In this document: positions 9,429-18,342 of the stretch, in pieces
How positions within the stretch are numbered: the stretch's first letter is position 1
Layout of the letters: the number at the start of each line of letters is the position of its first letter
Origin: Chloroflexota bacterium
GTDB lineage: Bacteria; Chloroflexota; Limnocylindria; Limnocylindrales; CSP1-4
DNA length: 47,404 nucleotides
Direction of reading: 5' to 3'
NCBI GenBank assembly: GCA_013698095.1
Contig: JACCVQ010000236.1
Coordinates: forward strand, 1 to 47,404
Translations under genes and position numbers: made by a program
Notes under the pieces: model-generated
The model's input: only the letters and a program-made list of their open reading frames with translations
What the model was told of the DNA's origin: nothing
The model's database searches: none

Positions 9429-9498
9429 GAATCCCTCGGTGGTGGTCGCTCGGAGGGTAGGGTCCGGGGCCGATCTGTCAAGCGGCGATGTGACGACC

Positions 9499-9524
9499 TG
9501 CGTTGTTTGTGTGCGTTGTTTGTG
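9499..9524 (+). repeat. Perfect 13-bp tandem repeat in a divergent intergenic region
   Basis: TGCGTTGTTTGTG occurs twice head to tail (9499-9511 and 9512-9524) between the divergent lipoprotein and membrane-protein genes. It is T/G rich against a GC-rich background and could be a regulator binding site; no function is shown. Confidence 0.7.
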
Positions 9525-9609
9525 CGCTGGGATTGTCCTCTGGCGCTTGCCCTCAGCAGGTACGCTCGTCTGCAAGGCGTGGAGGCTGGCCACGCCGAAG
9601 GAGGGCGGC

Positions 9610-9963
9610 ATGGACAGGCTTCGAGGCGCGGGCGTCCTCTGGGCGATCGCGGCCCTGATCGCGATCGTGACGACGCTCGTCTTCCGCGTCGACCCGACGC
9701 AGATCATCGTGACCCTGGTGGCCGGCGCGATTGCCGTCGCGGTTGGCCTCCGCTTGGTGTTCGGCGCGACGGGTAAGGCGATCCAGATGTCGACGGTGCT
9801 CGGCGTTGCGTGGGTCGCCCTGTTCGTGGCTCTCGCCGTCATCCAGTCGGACGAGCTGGCGGCGTGGTCCACCGACGTGTGCATCGCTGTCTTCGGTGCC
9901 GTCGCCGCCGTCCTGTCGTCCCGAAGTTCGGGGGCCTCATCGTCCGGTATCCGCAGGACCTGA
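9610..9963 (+). CDS. Small membrane protein, four predicted helices
   Basis: This 117-residue hydrophobic protein is not recognised. Four membrane segments are apparent at about 9-25, 32-51, 61-78 and 87-104, with short loops and a Ser/Arg-rich tail. The ATG at 9610 has AAGGAGGG a few bases upstream, which favours it over an earlier in-frame start at 9391. It is divergent from the lipoprotein gene across 181 bp containing the 13-bp tandem repeat, and converges with the large hybrid kinase gene. No catalytic residue is evident. Confidence 0.7.
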   Translation: MDRLRGAGVLWAIAALIAIVTTLVFRVDPTQIIVTLVAGAIAVAVGLRLVFGATGKAIQMSTVLGVAWVALFVALAVIQSDELAAWSTDVCIAVFGAVAAVLSSRSSGASSSGIRRT

Positions 9964-10044
9964 CTGAGGCGCCTGGCTCGGACAACACCGACGGTCAGTT
10001 GCAGGTCAGGTGATGACTCGCGGACGCGGAACGCGACGCGCCGA

Positions 10045-12927
10045 TTACCGTGCGATCGGCAGCGACACGTCATCGATGGCGGCTCGCGCCGCCGCGACAA
10101 GGGCCGCCGGGCTGAACGGCTTATCGATGAACCGGGCGTCGGGCGGAAGTGTCGTGGTCAGGCCCGTCCCGCCGGCCGTGTAGCCCGAGGCGAACAGGAC
10201 CCTGATGCCGGGGCGCTGTTGAGCCATGCGGAGCGCCAGTTCGGGTCCCAGCATCATCGGCATGATCACGTCGGTCACAAGGAGATCGATCGGACCGTCG
10301 TGGTCGGCTGACAGGTGCAGGGCGGCCGTGGCGTTGGGCGCGGCGATGACCCTGAACCCGGCTCGCTCCAGGACCCGGCAGGCGAGTGCCCGGACGAGGT
10401 CCTCATCCTCCACAACGAGGATCGTCTCGTGACCGAAGTCGGCGGCCGTGGCCTGGGCGTGCGGCTCATCCAGGACGTCCTCCGTCTGCGGCAGGACGAT
10501 GAGGAACGTGGTCCCGGCGCCCTCCACCGAGGAGACCCAGACGTGGCCCCCGGCGGCGGTGACGATCCCGTGAACGGTCGAGAGACCGAGCCCGGTGCCC
10601 TCGTCGGGCCCCTTGGTCGTGAAGAACGGATCGAAGGCGCGCTCCGCGACAGCGGGCGACATGCCGGTGCCATCGTCGATGACGGTCAGCCCGATGTACT
10701 CCCCGCTCGGCGCGCCGAGGTGGTTGCCGATTTCGTCGTCCGAGATCGTCAGGTTGGCGACCTTCACCTCGATCGTTCCGCCATGGACCAGGGCGTCGCG
10801 GGCGTTGACGACGAGGTTGAGGACGAGCTGCTCGACCTGCGAGCGGGCGATCCGAACGTAGCCTTCGTCGGTCGTCGACATGGTCAGCGCGATGTGCTCC
10901 CCGATCAACCCGCGCAGCATCGGCTCGACGGCTCGGACCGCCGCGCCCAGAGCGATCGTCTCGGCCGGGCGCACGTCCCGCCGGGCAAAGGCGAGGAGCT
11001 GCCGTGTCAGGGCCCCCGTTCGGGCCGCGCCCTCAGCGATCGTGGCGATCGCCTCGCGATCGACCGGCAGCCCGGCATCGAGGTCCTCGAGGCTGATTGC
11101 CGCGAAGCCGCCGATGGCCGTGAGGACGTTGTTGATGTCGTGGGCAATGCCGCCCGCGAGCTGACCGACCGACTCGAGCCGGGCCTTGCGATTGACCTGC
11201 GCCTCGAGGCTGCGCATGTTCGTCACGTCCTCGATGACGCCGACGATCCCGACCACCTGGCCTGATGCGTCGTGAAGCGGGCCGAAGGACCCCACAGCGG
11301 GCTTTGTCGACCCGTTCGGCCCGCGGACGACCATGTCGGCCGCGGTCACGGTCTGGTTCCTGGCAACCGAGATGCGGATCTGCGCCTGGACGGCGTCGCG
11401 CTCCTCGGGGACGGAGGGATCGCGTCGGCCGATTGCGTCGACGTCCTCGATGCCCGTCATGCGCGTCATTGCCTGGTTCCACAGGCGGACGGTCCCATCG
11501 AGCGCCGTGACCGTCATCCCGGCGGGGCTGGCGTCGAAGATCGCGCGAATGGTCTCGGTCGCCTCGCGCGCGGCATCCTCGTTCCGGCGGCGGGCGGTCA
11601 CGTCGGCGACGACGACGGTCGCGAACCGGCCCTCGTCGGTGTCAAACCAGGACAAGCCGATCTCGGCCGGAAATGGCGTGCCGTCTGCCCGCAGCGCACT
11701 GAGCTGCTGATGGGCCCCAACTGTCCGATCCGCCGGCGCGCTGTTGAACGCCGCCCGCATCTCGACGTGACTCGCCCGCTGGGCGGCCGGAATGAACTCC
11801 TCGACGGTCATCGTCCGGAGGACCTCGGTAGAGCAGCCGAAGACATCCGCGGCGCGATCGGACGCGTTGACGATCCGGCCCGCCGGGTCGACGACCAGGA
11901 TCGCGATCGGGCTCGATGTGAAGAGCGACCGGAAGCGCGCTTCCGTGACATCGCGCGCCCGGAGGGCCGCCACGCGATCGCTCACGTCCATGAGGGAGAT
12001 GCGCACCGCGGTCCGGCCGGCGATCGAGGCGAGGGTCATCCGGATCTCGGTCGTGAACAGCGTGCCGTCGGCCCGCTTGTAGACCACCTCGCCCACCACC
12101 GCCTGCCCGCCCAGGGCAGCGGCCACGAGAGCGCGCCCGACCGAGATCGTGCTGCGGCCATCGGGCTGCCGGCCCGGGAACAGAGCCCGCACGTCGGCGG
12201 CAAGGAGCGCGGCCGCGTCCGCGAAGCCAAACATCTCGGCCGCCCGACGATTGGCCGTGAGCATCGCCATCGTCGTCGGGTCCACCATCACGATCCCGTC
12301 GGGTGCGGTCTCGATCAGGGTTCGGTAGCGCTCCTCGCTCTCGTCGAGGATCGTGCTCGTCGTCCGAGCGCGCTCGATCACCGAGACGAGGCGGACGTGC
12401 GTCCATCCGACAAAGGCGAGTGCAATGAAGATGACCGCGGCGGCGCTGATGACGTGACCGCCGACGCTGGCGCTGTCGGTCACGTAGGTCAGGCGCGAGA
12501 CTGCGACCGCGGCGATCCCGGCCAAGCCCACCGCGATCAGGACCGGCCACATGGCCCGACGCGATGTGGCGGGCAGAATCAGGACGGCGGCGATCACCGT
12601 GATCCCGACGGCCTCGGCGGCATAGGGCGGCGCGAGGTAGGCGCTGACGATCGAACCGCCGAGAAGCGTGACAGCCGCAGTGATGACCGCCAACGGACGG
12701 CGATCGCGCCAGGCGAACCCCGCGGCGGCGAAGAAGCCGATGGCCGTCACGAGCGTCTGCAAGAAGCGATCGATCGGACGCGGCCCCGCGAACATGAATG
12801 CAAGTGGCGCGAGCGCCAACGTGGCGAGGGCGAGGAACAGGATCAGCCGGAAGAACCAGCGCCCGCCGACGATCGGGGCGCCGGACGCTTCATCGGTCGG
12901 CTGCTCGACGGTCAGCTGGTGGGACAA
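10045..12927 (-). CDS. Membrane-bound hybrid PAS histidine kinase with C-terminal receiver
   Basis: This is a 960-residue hybrid kinase. About six hydrophobic segments occupy residues 25-175, followed by three PAS domains (about 200-310, 325-440 and 450-565). The NtrB-like dimerisation domain has the phospho-His in QLAGGIAHDINNVLTAIGG. The HATPase domain shows VEQLVLNLVVNARDAL, VIDDGTGMSP and DEGTGLGLSTV. The C-terminal receiver begins ILVVEDEDLVRALA and has the acceptor Asp in LLVTDVIMPMM and the conserved Lys in FIDKPFSP. The start is a TTG with GGAG upstream. It lies 93 nt downstream of the mobA/methyltransferase gene, so it may be read with the cox accessory operon. Its output partner is not in the window. 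Confidence 0.93.
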   Translation of the reverse strand: MSHQLTVEQPTDEASGAPIVGGRWFFRLILFLALATLALAPLAFMFAGPRPIDRFLQTLVTAIGFFAAAGFAWRDRRPLAVITAAVTLLGGSIVSAYLAPPYAAEAVGITVIAAVLILPATSRRAMWPVLIAVGLAGIAAVAVSRLTYVTDSASVGGHVISAAAVIFIALAFVGWTHVRLVSVIERARTTSTILDESEERYRTLIETAPDGIVMVDPTTMAMLTANRRAAEMFGFADAAALLAADVRALFPGRQPDGRSTISVGRALVAAALGGQAVVGEVVYKRADGTLFTTEIRMTLASIAGRTAVRISLMDVSDRVAALRARDVTEARFRSLFTSSPIAILVVDPAGRIVNASDRAADVFGCSTEVLRTMTVEEFIPAAQRASHVEMRAAFNSAPADRTVGAHQQLSALRADGTPFPAEIGLSWFDTDEGRFATVVVADVTARRRNEDAAREATETIRAIFDASPAGMTVTALDGTVRLWNQAMTRMTGIEDVDAIGRRDPSVPEERDAVQAQIRISVARNQTVTAADMVVRGPNGSTKPAVGSFGPLHDASGQVVGIVGVIEDVTNMRSLEAQVNRKARLESVGQLAGGIAHDINNVLTAIGGFAAISLEDLDAGLPVDREAIATIAEGAARTGALTRQLLAFARRDVRPAETIALGAAVRAVEPMLRGLIGEHIALTMSTTDEGYVRIARSQVEQLVLNLVVNARDALVHGGTIEVKVANLTISDDEIGNHLGAPSGEYIGLTVIDDGTGMSPAVAERAFDPFFTTKGPDEGTGLGLSTVHGIVTAAGGHVWVSSVEGAGTTFLIVLPQTEDVLDEPHAQATAADFGHETILVVEDEDLVRALACRVLERAGFRVIAAPNATAALHLSADHDGPIDLLVTDVIMPMMLGPELALRMAQQRPGIRVLFASGYTAGGTGLTTTLPPDARFIDKPFSPAALVAAARAAIDDVSLPIAR

Positions 12928-13020
12928 GGAGTTCGCTCCGGTCGCGGTGGGCTTCGGTCATCTGCCGTCCAGACGCCAGCCTACGCCTCCGGACCGATCG
13001 GATCCCTCACCCGATCGGGC

Positions 13021-14454
13021 TCATGCAGATGAACTAGTGGCCGCGCTGGCCGCCGGCTGATTGCCGCCGGGCGGTCGCCACGTCACGACGCCGACCGGCA
13101 GCGGCTGCTGACCGACCAGACCGAACCCGTCCGGGCGGTCGTCCACGAGGGCGGCCAGCGACTCGCGGAAACGAGCGTCCTTCTCACCGCCCGGGGCGAT
13201 CCACAGCTGGCCCCGCAGGTAGCCCTCGAGCTCATCCCTCGTTGCGAACCGGCGGGGAGTCCGAAGCGCGGTCGTCACGGCCGGCTCGCCGCCGCGGGCC
13301 CGGATCAGCTCGAGGAGCTCGGGCAGGGCCGGCAGGGAGACCCGTGACTCGCCGTGGACGGGCGGCCAGAAGACGTCTGCGATCGACGACGGTTGGCGCT
13401 CCATCATGAGCGCCACGCAGACCCGCCTGGTCGCGGTCTCCATCGCCGCGATGAACGGCACGATCGCTTCGATGTCGTACCCGACATGCGCGATCAGGGA
13501 GACGTCGGCGACGGGCGACACGACCGTTGGCGGCAACGGCCAGCGCGCTCCGATGGTCCGGACGTTCGCGATCCCGTGCTCAGCCGCGATCGCCTCGAGC
13601 GCGGCACGCATTCCGTCGGACGGCTCCACGGCAATCACCTCGCGAACGATCTGAGCGAGCGGCAGGGCAAACCGCCCGGCGCCGGCGCCGATGTCGAGCC
13701 AGACGTCATCCGCTTGGGCGATCCCGCGGAGGACGTCCAGGACGGGATCGTCGGTCCGGGTCGGGTCGGCTCGGAAGAGCTGGCTCACCGGCGCGTAGAA
13801 GTCGGCGGGGTCGGGCACCTCGCGGACGCGATCGACCTGGTCGCGATTGGCCCGGACGCGGTCGCCCCATGCCCACTCGAGGACGGCGGCGAGATCCGCG
13901 CCGGTGTCGACATCAGGATTTGCGCCCTCGACCGCAACGCTGACGACGAGGTGGGGATGCTCCGCGAGGACCGGCCCGAAGCCACGATCGCCCGCGAGCT
14001 CGTCGGCCAGCCGCCACATCGAACGGCCGGCAAGGATCGGGTTCGGGGCGCCGTCGTCGGCATAGCGCGGAACGACGAACGGACTGTCGGGGTGACTGGC
14101 CGCGGCGGTGACGAGCGAGCGGATCACCTCGGGCCGGACAAGCGGCTGGTCGCCGGCCAGGATGACCGCCGCGTCGACTCCGGTTTCGTGCTCGAGCGCC
14201 AGGAGGCCGAGACGAACGGAACTCGCCAGTCCCTCACTCGGGCTCGGGTTGACGACGCGCCGGACCTCCCCGAGGTCGAGCGCGTCGAATGCGCCGCCAG
14301 GCGGCTCAACCACGACGATCGGATCCAGCCCAGCCGCACGGGCAGCGTCCACGACATGACCGACGAGCGAGCGGCCGTGAATCGTGGCGAGCAGCTTGCG
14401 GCCACCAAATCGCGAACCCGCCCCGGCGGCGAGGACGACGGCGGCGATCGTCAT
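13021..14454 (-). CDS. MobA/MocA-like nucleotidyltransferase fused to a SAM methyltransferase
   Basis: This 477-residue protein has two parts. Residues 1-200 form a MocA/MobA-type nucleotidyltransferase: AAVVLAAGAGSRFGGRKLL is the nucleotide-binding loop and ILAGDQPLVRPEVI the metal-binding segment. Such enzymes attach CMP or GMP to molybdopterin. Residues about 230-470 hold a class I methyltransferase-like domain with motif I VWLDIGAGAGRFALPLAQ and VIAVEPSDGM after it. The start overlaps the xdhC stop as ATGA, tying it to Mo-cofactor maturation of the CoxL-type enzyme. The methyltransferase half is unexpected; a fusion is clear from the uninterrupted frame, but its substrate is unknown. Confidence 0.88.
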   Translation of the reverse strand: MTIAAVVLAAGAGSRFGGRKLLATIHGRSLVGHVVDAARAAGLDPIVVVEPPGGAFDALDLGEVRRVVNPSPSEGLASSVRLGLLALEHETGVDAAVILAGDQPLVRPEVIRSLVTAAASHPDSPFVVPRYADDGAPNPILAGRSMWRLADELAGDRGFGPVLAEHPHLVVSVAVEGANPDVDTGADLAAVLEWAWGDRVRANRDQVDRVREVPDPADFYAPVSQLFRADPTRTDDPVLDVLRGIAQADDVWLDIGAGAGRFALPLAQIVREVIAVEPSDGMRAALEAIAAEHGIANVRTIGARWPLPPTVVSPVADVSLIAHVGYDIEAIVPFIAAMETATRRVCVALMMERQPSSIADVFWPPVHGESRVSLPALPELLELIRARGGEPAVTTALRTPRRFATRDELEGYLRGQLWIAPGGEKDARFRESLAALVDDRPDGFGLVGQQPLPVGVVTWRPPGGNQPAASAATSSSA

Positions 14455-15572
14455 CCGGCCGCGACCGGCCCCGACGCTGTTACGGCGCGGGCGCGCTCGT
14501 GGAGCGGAATTCCGCTGCCGCCGTAGCGCTCGGCAACGACCTCGGCGATGATCGCCAGTGCTGTCTCCGCCGGATTTCGTCCGCCGAGGTCCAGGCCCAC
14601 CGGGCCGCGCAGCCGTGCCAGCTCGACGTCGCTGACACCCGCCGCACGGAGCCGGTCGCGCCGATCGCCCTGGGTCTTCTTCGAGCCGACCGCGCCGACG
14701 TAGCGACAGCCCCGGCGAAGCGCTGCCACGATCGCGGGTTCGTCGAATTTCACGTCATGCGTGAGCACCGCGACAGCGTCGTCCGGTCCCAGGCCGATCT
14801 CGTCGGCGACCTCGTCCGGCCAGCCGACGACCAGGCGGTCGACCCGGTCCGGCGGGAAACGCTCTGGCGTCGCGAATGACGCCCGGCCATCGACGACCAC
14901 AATCTCGTAGCCGAGCTCCTTTGCGTACACGGCGAGCGATCGCGCCACCTCGACAGCGCCGACGATGACGAGCCGCGGCTTCGTCGGGAACGCCTCGATG
15001 AACACCTGGCGACCGCCAATCTCGACGGTTCGCGAGGTGCCGCGAAGCAGCGCCTCGCGAGCGGTGTTCACGAGCGTGGCGTCGTGCGCGGCCGAGCCGA
15101 GCGATCCCTCGAGGGTGCCATCGGCGCGGATGGCGATGGGCGGATCGGATCGTGCGCCGTCGCCGGGCTCATGTCGCCCGAACTCGGCGGCCGGGGCGTC
15201 GGGCGGGAGGATCGTCGCGATTGCGATGCCACGATCGCGCGCCGCGGCCATGGCCACCGCCGCCACCGCCGGCTCGATGAGGACGTCGATCGTGCCGCCG
15301 CAGGCCAGCCCGACGTCCCACGCCTCCTCGTCGCTGATCCCGTAGCGGATCACCCGGCTGTGGCCATCGGCCCGAGCGCGCTCGATCTCGCCCGCCGCCG
15401 CTCCCTCGACACAGCCGCCGCTGACAGATCCCGCGATCCGCCCGTCGTCGGCCCGGATGAGGACTGCACCCTCGGGTCGCGGAGCGCTGCCGAACGTCCG
15501 GACCACGACCGCCCGACCGGCCGGCTGACCCTCGGCCGACCAGCCGGCCAGCGTCTCGAGAAGCTCCTGCAT
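14451..15572 (-). CDS. xdhC: XdhC/CoxI family molybdenum-enzyme maturation factor
   Basis: The 373-residue product has both XdhC/CoxI domains. The N-terminal one contains GSVSGGCVEGAA (Cys54) and LACGGTIDVLIEP (Cys91), the conserved cysteines of the family. The C-terminal Rossmann domain begins LVIVGAVEVARSLA and includes FATPERFPP, THDVKFDEPAI and YVGAVGSKKT. XdhC binds the Mo cofactor and helps its sulfuration and insertion into xanthine-dehydrogenase-family enzymes. The usual glycine-rich GAGHVA is GAVEVA here, so nucleotide binding may be altered. It starts 11 nt after coxE and overlaps the mobA fusion by 4 nt. Confidence 0.93.
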   Translation of the reverse strand: MQELLETLAGWSAEGQPAGRAVVVRTFGSAPRPEGAVLIRADDGRIAGSVSGGCVEGAAAGEIERARADGHSRVIRYGISDEEAWDVGLACGGTIDVLIEPAVAAVAMAAARDRGIAIATILPPDAPAAEFGRHEPGDGARSDPPIAIRADGTLEGSLGSAAHDATLVNTAREALLRGTSRTVEIGGRQVFIEAFPTKPRLVIVGAVEVARSLAVYAKELGYEIVVVDGRASFATPERFPPDRVDRLVVGWPDEVADEIGLGPDDAVAVLTHDVKFDEPAIVAALRRGCRYVGAVGSKKTQGDRRDRLRAAGVSDVELARLRGPVGLDLGGRNPAETALAIIAEVVAERYGGSGIPLHERARAVTASGPVAAG

Positions 15573-15583
15573 CAGTTCTTTCC

Positions 15584-16984
15584 TCAGCGCAGCGGGCGGG
15601 CCGTGGCAGGATCGCCGGACCACGGGTCGAGAGGCGCGGGCGTTGCCGCCAGGATCGCGGCGCTGGAGCGGCGATCGCCGGCATCGGCGCCGGCTGCCGC
15701 CTCGCCGCCGCGGCGCGTGTCGGAGGATCGGATCCCAGCCAGGATCTCGCCCAATCGTTCCAGGCTGGCGACCGTTCCCGCCGCGACGAAATCGTCGACG
15801 TACGGCATGGCCGCGCGCATCCCGCCGGCCAGCGGCTCGTAGCCGGGCGTGCCGGCCAGCGGATTCAGCCAGACGAGGCGGTGGCAATTCCGGCGAAGGC
15901 GGGCGGTCTCGGTCGCGACGAGCGCCGGGTCGCCGCGATCCCATCCGTCGGACACGACGATCACGACGCCGCTTGTCCGGAGCGTTCGCCGAGCCCAGCG
16001 CTTGTTGAAGTCGCGGAATGACTCCCCGATCCGGGTCCCGCCGGCCCAGTCGTTCACGCTCTCGGCAATCCTGGCCAGGGCCCGGTCGCGGTCTCGGTCC
16101 CGAAGGAGGCGCGTGACGCGGGTCAGGCGCGTCCCGAACACGAACGACTCGGTCTTGACGGTGGATGCGGCGGACAGGGCCTGGACGAAACGCAGGAGCA
16201 GCCGTGAGTGGCGCTCCATCGAGCCCGAGATGTCACACAGGACGACAATCTGGCGGGGCCGCTTCGTCGGCCGCCGCCAGACCCACTCGGTGAACTGGCC
16301 GCCGGTTGCGAGGTTCCGCCGAAGCATCGTCCGTGGTGCCAGGAGCCGACCGTGGTGGTGGAGCTCGTAGCGTCGTGTCCGGCGCATCTCGAGGCGCGGT
16401 TCCAGGAGGTCCACGAGCCGCTCCGCGTCGCGCAGCTCGGCGGCGGTCATCCGGTCGAAATCGCGGTGACGGAGCAGCTCGCTCTTCGACCAGGCCGTCG
16501 GGGCCGCGATGACGCCGTCGATCTCAGCGTCGCTGTCCTCGTCCGACGCGATCGGCATCGGGATTCCGTCGATCGTGGTGCTGTCGTCGCCGGCCGCACC
16601 CTCCTCGCCTGCCGGCGTCGCGGAGCCCTCCTTGTTGTCGGGGGCGTTCTCGTCGGCCGTCGGTGTCAGCGGACCGTCGGACGGACGCTTCCGGTTGCGT
16701 CTCCGCCACCAGCGCGCGAAGACCTTGTCGTACGGCTCGCGATCATCGCGGCGCCGAACGAACACCGCCTCGCCGGCCGCGCGCACGGTGCTCCGCTCGC
16801 CCATGTCGATCAGGGTGAGCGCGCGGGCGAAGTCGACCGCCGCGCCAAGGTCGGTCTGGAGGCCGGCCGCCCGGAGCGCTCGACCGAACCCGACGGCCTC
16901 GGCCAGGAGGCGCCGGCCGTCCACCTCGGGCCCCCACGGCGCGCGAACGATCGCGGGGTCGTTGGGGTCGCGCGGCGCGGTCAT
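15584..16984 (-). CDS. coxE: VWA-containing CoxE family protein
   Basis: This is a 466-residue CoxE-like protein. The C-terminal half is a von Willebrand A domain with MIDAS DISGS (251-255) and VIVVSDGWDRGDP further on. The N-terminal half contains an Arg-rich region around 90-100 and a variable acidic linker (about 105-160). In CO dehydrogenase clusters CoxE acts with the MoxR AAA+ ATPase CoxD to activate the Mo enzyme. The coxD homologue lies two genes upstream, separated by a vanZ-like gene. An ATG at 16984 is chosen; a GTG one codon earlier is possible. Confidence 0.9.
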   Translation of the reverse strand: MTAPRDPNDPAIVRAPWGPEVDGRRLLAEAVGFGRALRAAGLQTDLGAAVDFARALTLIDMGERSTVRAAGEAVFVRRRDDREPYDKVFARWWRRRNRKRPSDGPLTPTADENAPDNKEGSATPAGEEGAAGDDSTTIDGIPMPIASDEDSDAEIDGVIAAPTAWSKSELLRHRDFDRMTAAELRDAERLVDLLEPRLEMRRTRRYELHHHGRLLAPRTMLRRNLATGGQFTEWVWRRPTKRPRQIVVLCDISGSMERHSRLLLRFVQALSAASTVKTESFVFGTRLTRVTRLLRDRDRDRALARIAESVNDWAGGTRIGESFRDFNKRWARRTLRTSGVVIVVSDGWDRGDPALVATETARLRRNCHRLVWLNPLAGTPGYEPLAGGMRAAMPYVDDFVAAGTVASLERLGEILAGIRSSDTRRGGEAAAGADAGDRRSSAAILAATPAPLDPWSGDPATARPLR

Positions 16985-16994
16985 CACCGAGATC

Positions 16995-17405
16995 CTAGCT
17001 CTGTGCCGGTTGATCGCGCGCGCGCCGCGACCGCACGAGCCAGACGAGGCCGACCGCGATCAGGGCGCCCGCGGCGTCGATCGCGACATCGCCGATCGAG
17101 GCGTTTCGGCCTGCAACGCTGCCCTGGTGCACCTCGTCCGACCAGGCATACAGAATTGTCACCGCTGCGGCCCACGCCCACAGGCGCGACCGGTGCCACG
17201 TCATCGCCAGGGCCCGCCAGACGAACAATGCGAGGACGCCGAACACCGCCATGTGACCGACTTTCCGGGTCACCGTGTCGAGGGTGTCGTCAGCCAGGAG
17301 CCGGAGGTCCGGTGTCGCCGAGGCGACGAAGATCAGCGCCGCCCAGGCGGCGACGGGCAGCCAGCCGGACATGAGGCGCCGCGCCGACGCTCTCCGACCG
17401 ACCAT
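16995..17405 (-). CDS. VanZ family membrane protein
   Basis: This is a 136-residue protein with four hydrophobic segments. It shows the VanZ family marks KVGHMAVFGVLALFVWRAL and, in the last third, SDEVHQGSVAGRNASIGDV followed by a final membrane helix. VanZ-like proteins are linked to teicoplanin resistance in enterococci, but most chromosomal members have no known role. ATG 17405 follows the coxD stop by one base and the gene ends 10 nt before coxE, so it is embedded in the coxD-coxE operon. A later start at 17375 (MSGWLP) is possible. Confidence 0.85.
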   Translation of the reverse strand: MVGRRASARRLMSGWLPVAAWAALIFVASATPDLRLLADDTLDTVTRKVGHMAVFGVLALFVWRALAMTWHRSRLWAWAAAVTILYAWSDEVHQGSVAGRNASIGDVAIDAAGALIAVGLVWLVRSRRARDQPAQS

Positions 17406-17406
17406 T

Positions 17407-18342
17407 TCAGCCGCCGGCCGCCACTCCGGCCTCTGCCAGGTACGTCCGGGCCGTGTCGCCGCGGATCCGGCGGATGTCCTCTTCATACTTCAGGACGACG
17501 CCCAGGGTCTCGTCGACCACCTCGCCGGTCAGCTCGCGGGAGCCGAGGCTCAGGAGGGCGGCGGCCCAGTCGAGCGTCTCAGCGATGCCCGGGACCTTGG
17601 TGAGATCGGCCTCGCGCAGGCGATGGACGAAGCCGACGACCTCCCGGGCCAGGCGCTCCGGCGCCTCGGGGACCCGGGCGAGGACGATCTCGAACTCCTT
17701 CTGGGCGGTCGGATAGTCGATCCAGTGGTAGAGGCAGCGCCGCTTCAGCGCGTCGTGGACCTCGCGGGTCCGGTTGCTCGTGAGGATGACCCGCGGGGGC
17801 TTGTCGGCCTTGATCGTCCCGATCTCCGGCACTGTCACCTGGAAGTCGGACAGGATCTCGAGCAGGTACGCCTCGAATTCCTCGTCGGCCCGGTCGATCT
17901 CATCGATCAGGAGCACCGGCGGGATGCCGTCGGCGCTCGACTCGAGGGCTTGGAGGAGCGGCCGCCGGATCAGGAATTCGGGCCCGAAGATGTCGTGCGC
18001 GTTGGCCCTGGAGGCCTCGCCGCGCGCCTCGAGCAGTCGGATCTCGAGCATCTGGCGGGGGTAATTCCACTCGTAGACCGCGGCGTTGACGTCGAGGCCC
18101 TCGTAGCACTGGAGCCGGATCAGCTTCGCGCCGAGGCTCGCGGCGAGGGTCTTCGCGAGCTCCGTCTTTCCGACTCCGGCCTCGCCCTCGAGGAGCAGCG
18201 GGCGGCCGAGCCGGAGGCCGAGGAAGACTGCCGTCGCGAGCGAGCGGTCGCAGACGTAGTCGCGCTCTCGGAACGCCTCGATGATCGACTCGATCGAGTC
18301 GAGGGCGGGCACGGTCGGGGTCGGTTCGGCGGTCTGGGACAT
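17407..18342 (-). CDS. coxD: MoxR family AAA+ ATPase, CoxD-like
   Basis: This 311-residue MoxR/CoxD ATPase has Walker A GEAGVGKT (53-60), Walker B LLIDEID (144-150), sensor-1 VILTSNRTREVHDALKRRC and the helical lid domain after residue 220. CoxD unfolds or remodels the apo Mo hydroxylase so that sulfur and copper or Mo cofactor can be inserted; form II relatives keep it. The ATG at 18342 starts just before SQTAEPTPTVPALDS, and the open frame upstream looks non-coding. It heads the accessory operon coxD-vanZ-coxE-xdhC-mobA, 320 nt after the molybdopterin-binding protein gene. Confidence 0.92.
   Translation of the reverse strand: MSQTAEPTPTVPALDSIESIIEAFRERDYVCDRSLATAVFLGLRLGRPLLLEGEAGVGKTELAKTLAASLGAKLIRLQCYEGLDVNAAVYEWNYPRQMLEIRLLEARGEASRANAHDIFGPEFLIRRPLLQALESSADGIPPVLLIDEIDRADEEFEAYLLEILSDFQVTVPEIGTIKADKPPRVILTSNRTREVHDALKRRCLYHWIDYPTAQKEFEIVLARVPEAPERLAREVVGFVHRLREADLTKVPGIAETLDWAAALLSLGSRELTGEVVDETLGVVLKYEEDIRRIRGDTARTYLAEAGVAAGG

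Noticed and set aside
11272..13032. 586-codon plus-strand frame antisense to the hybrid kinase
   Set aside because: No domain, low complexity, and the opposite strand has complete PAS and kinase motifs.
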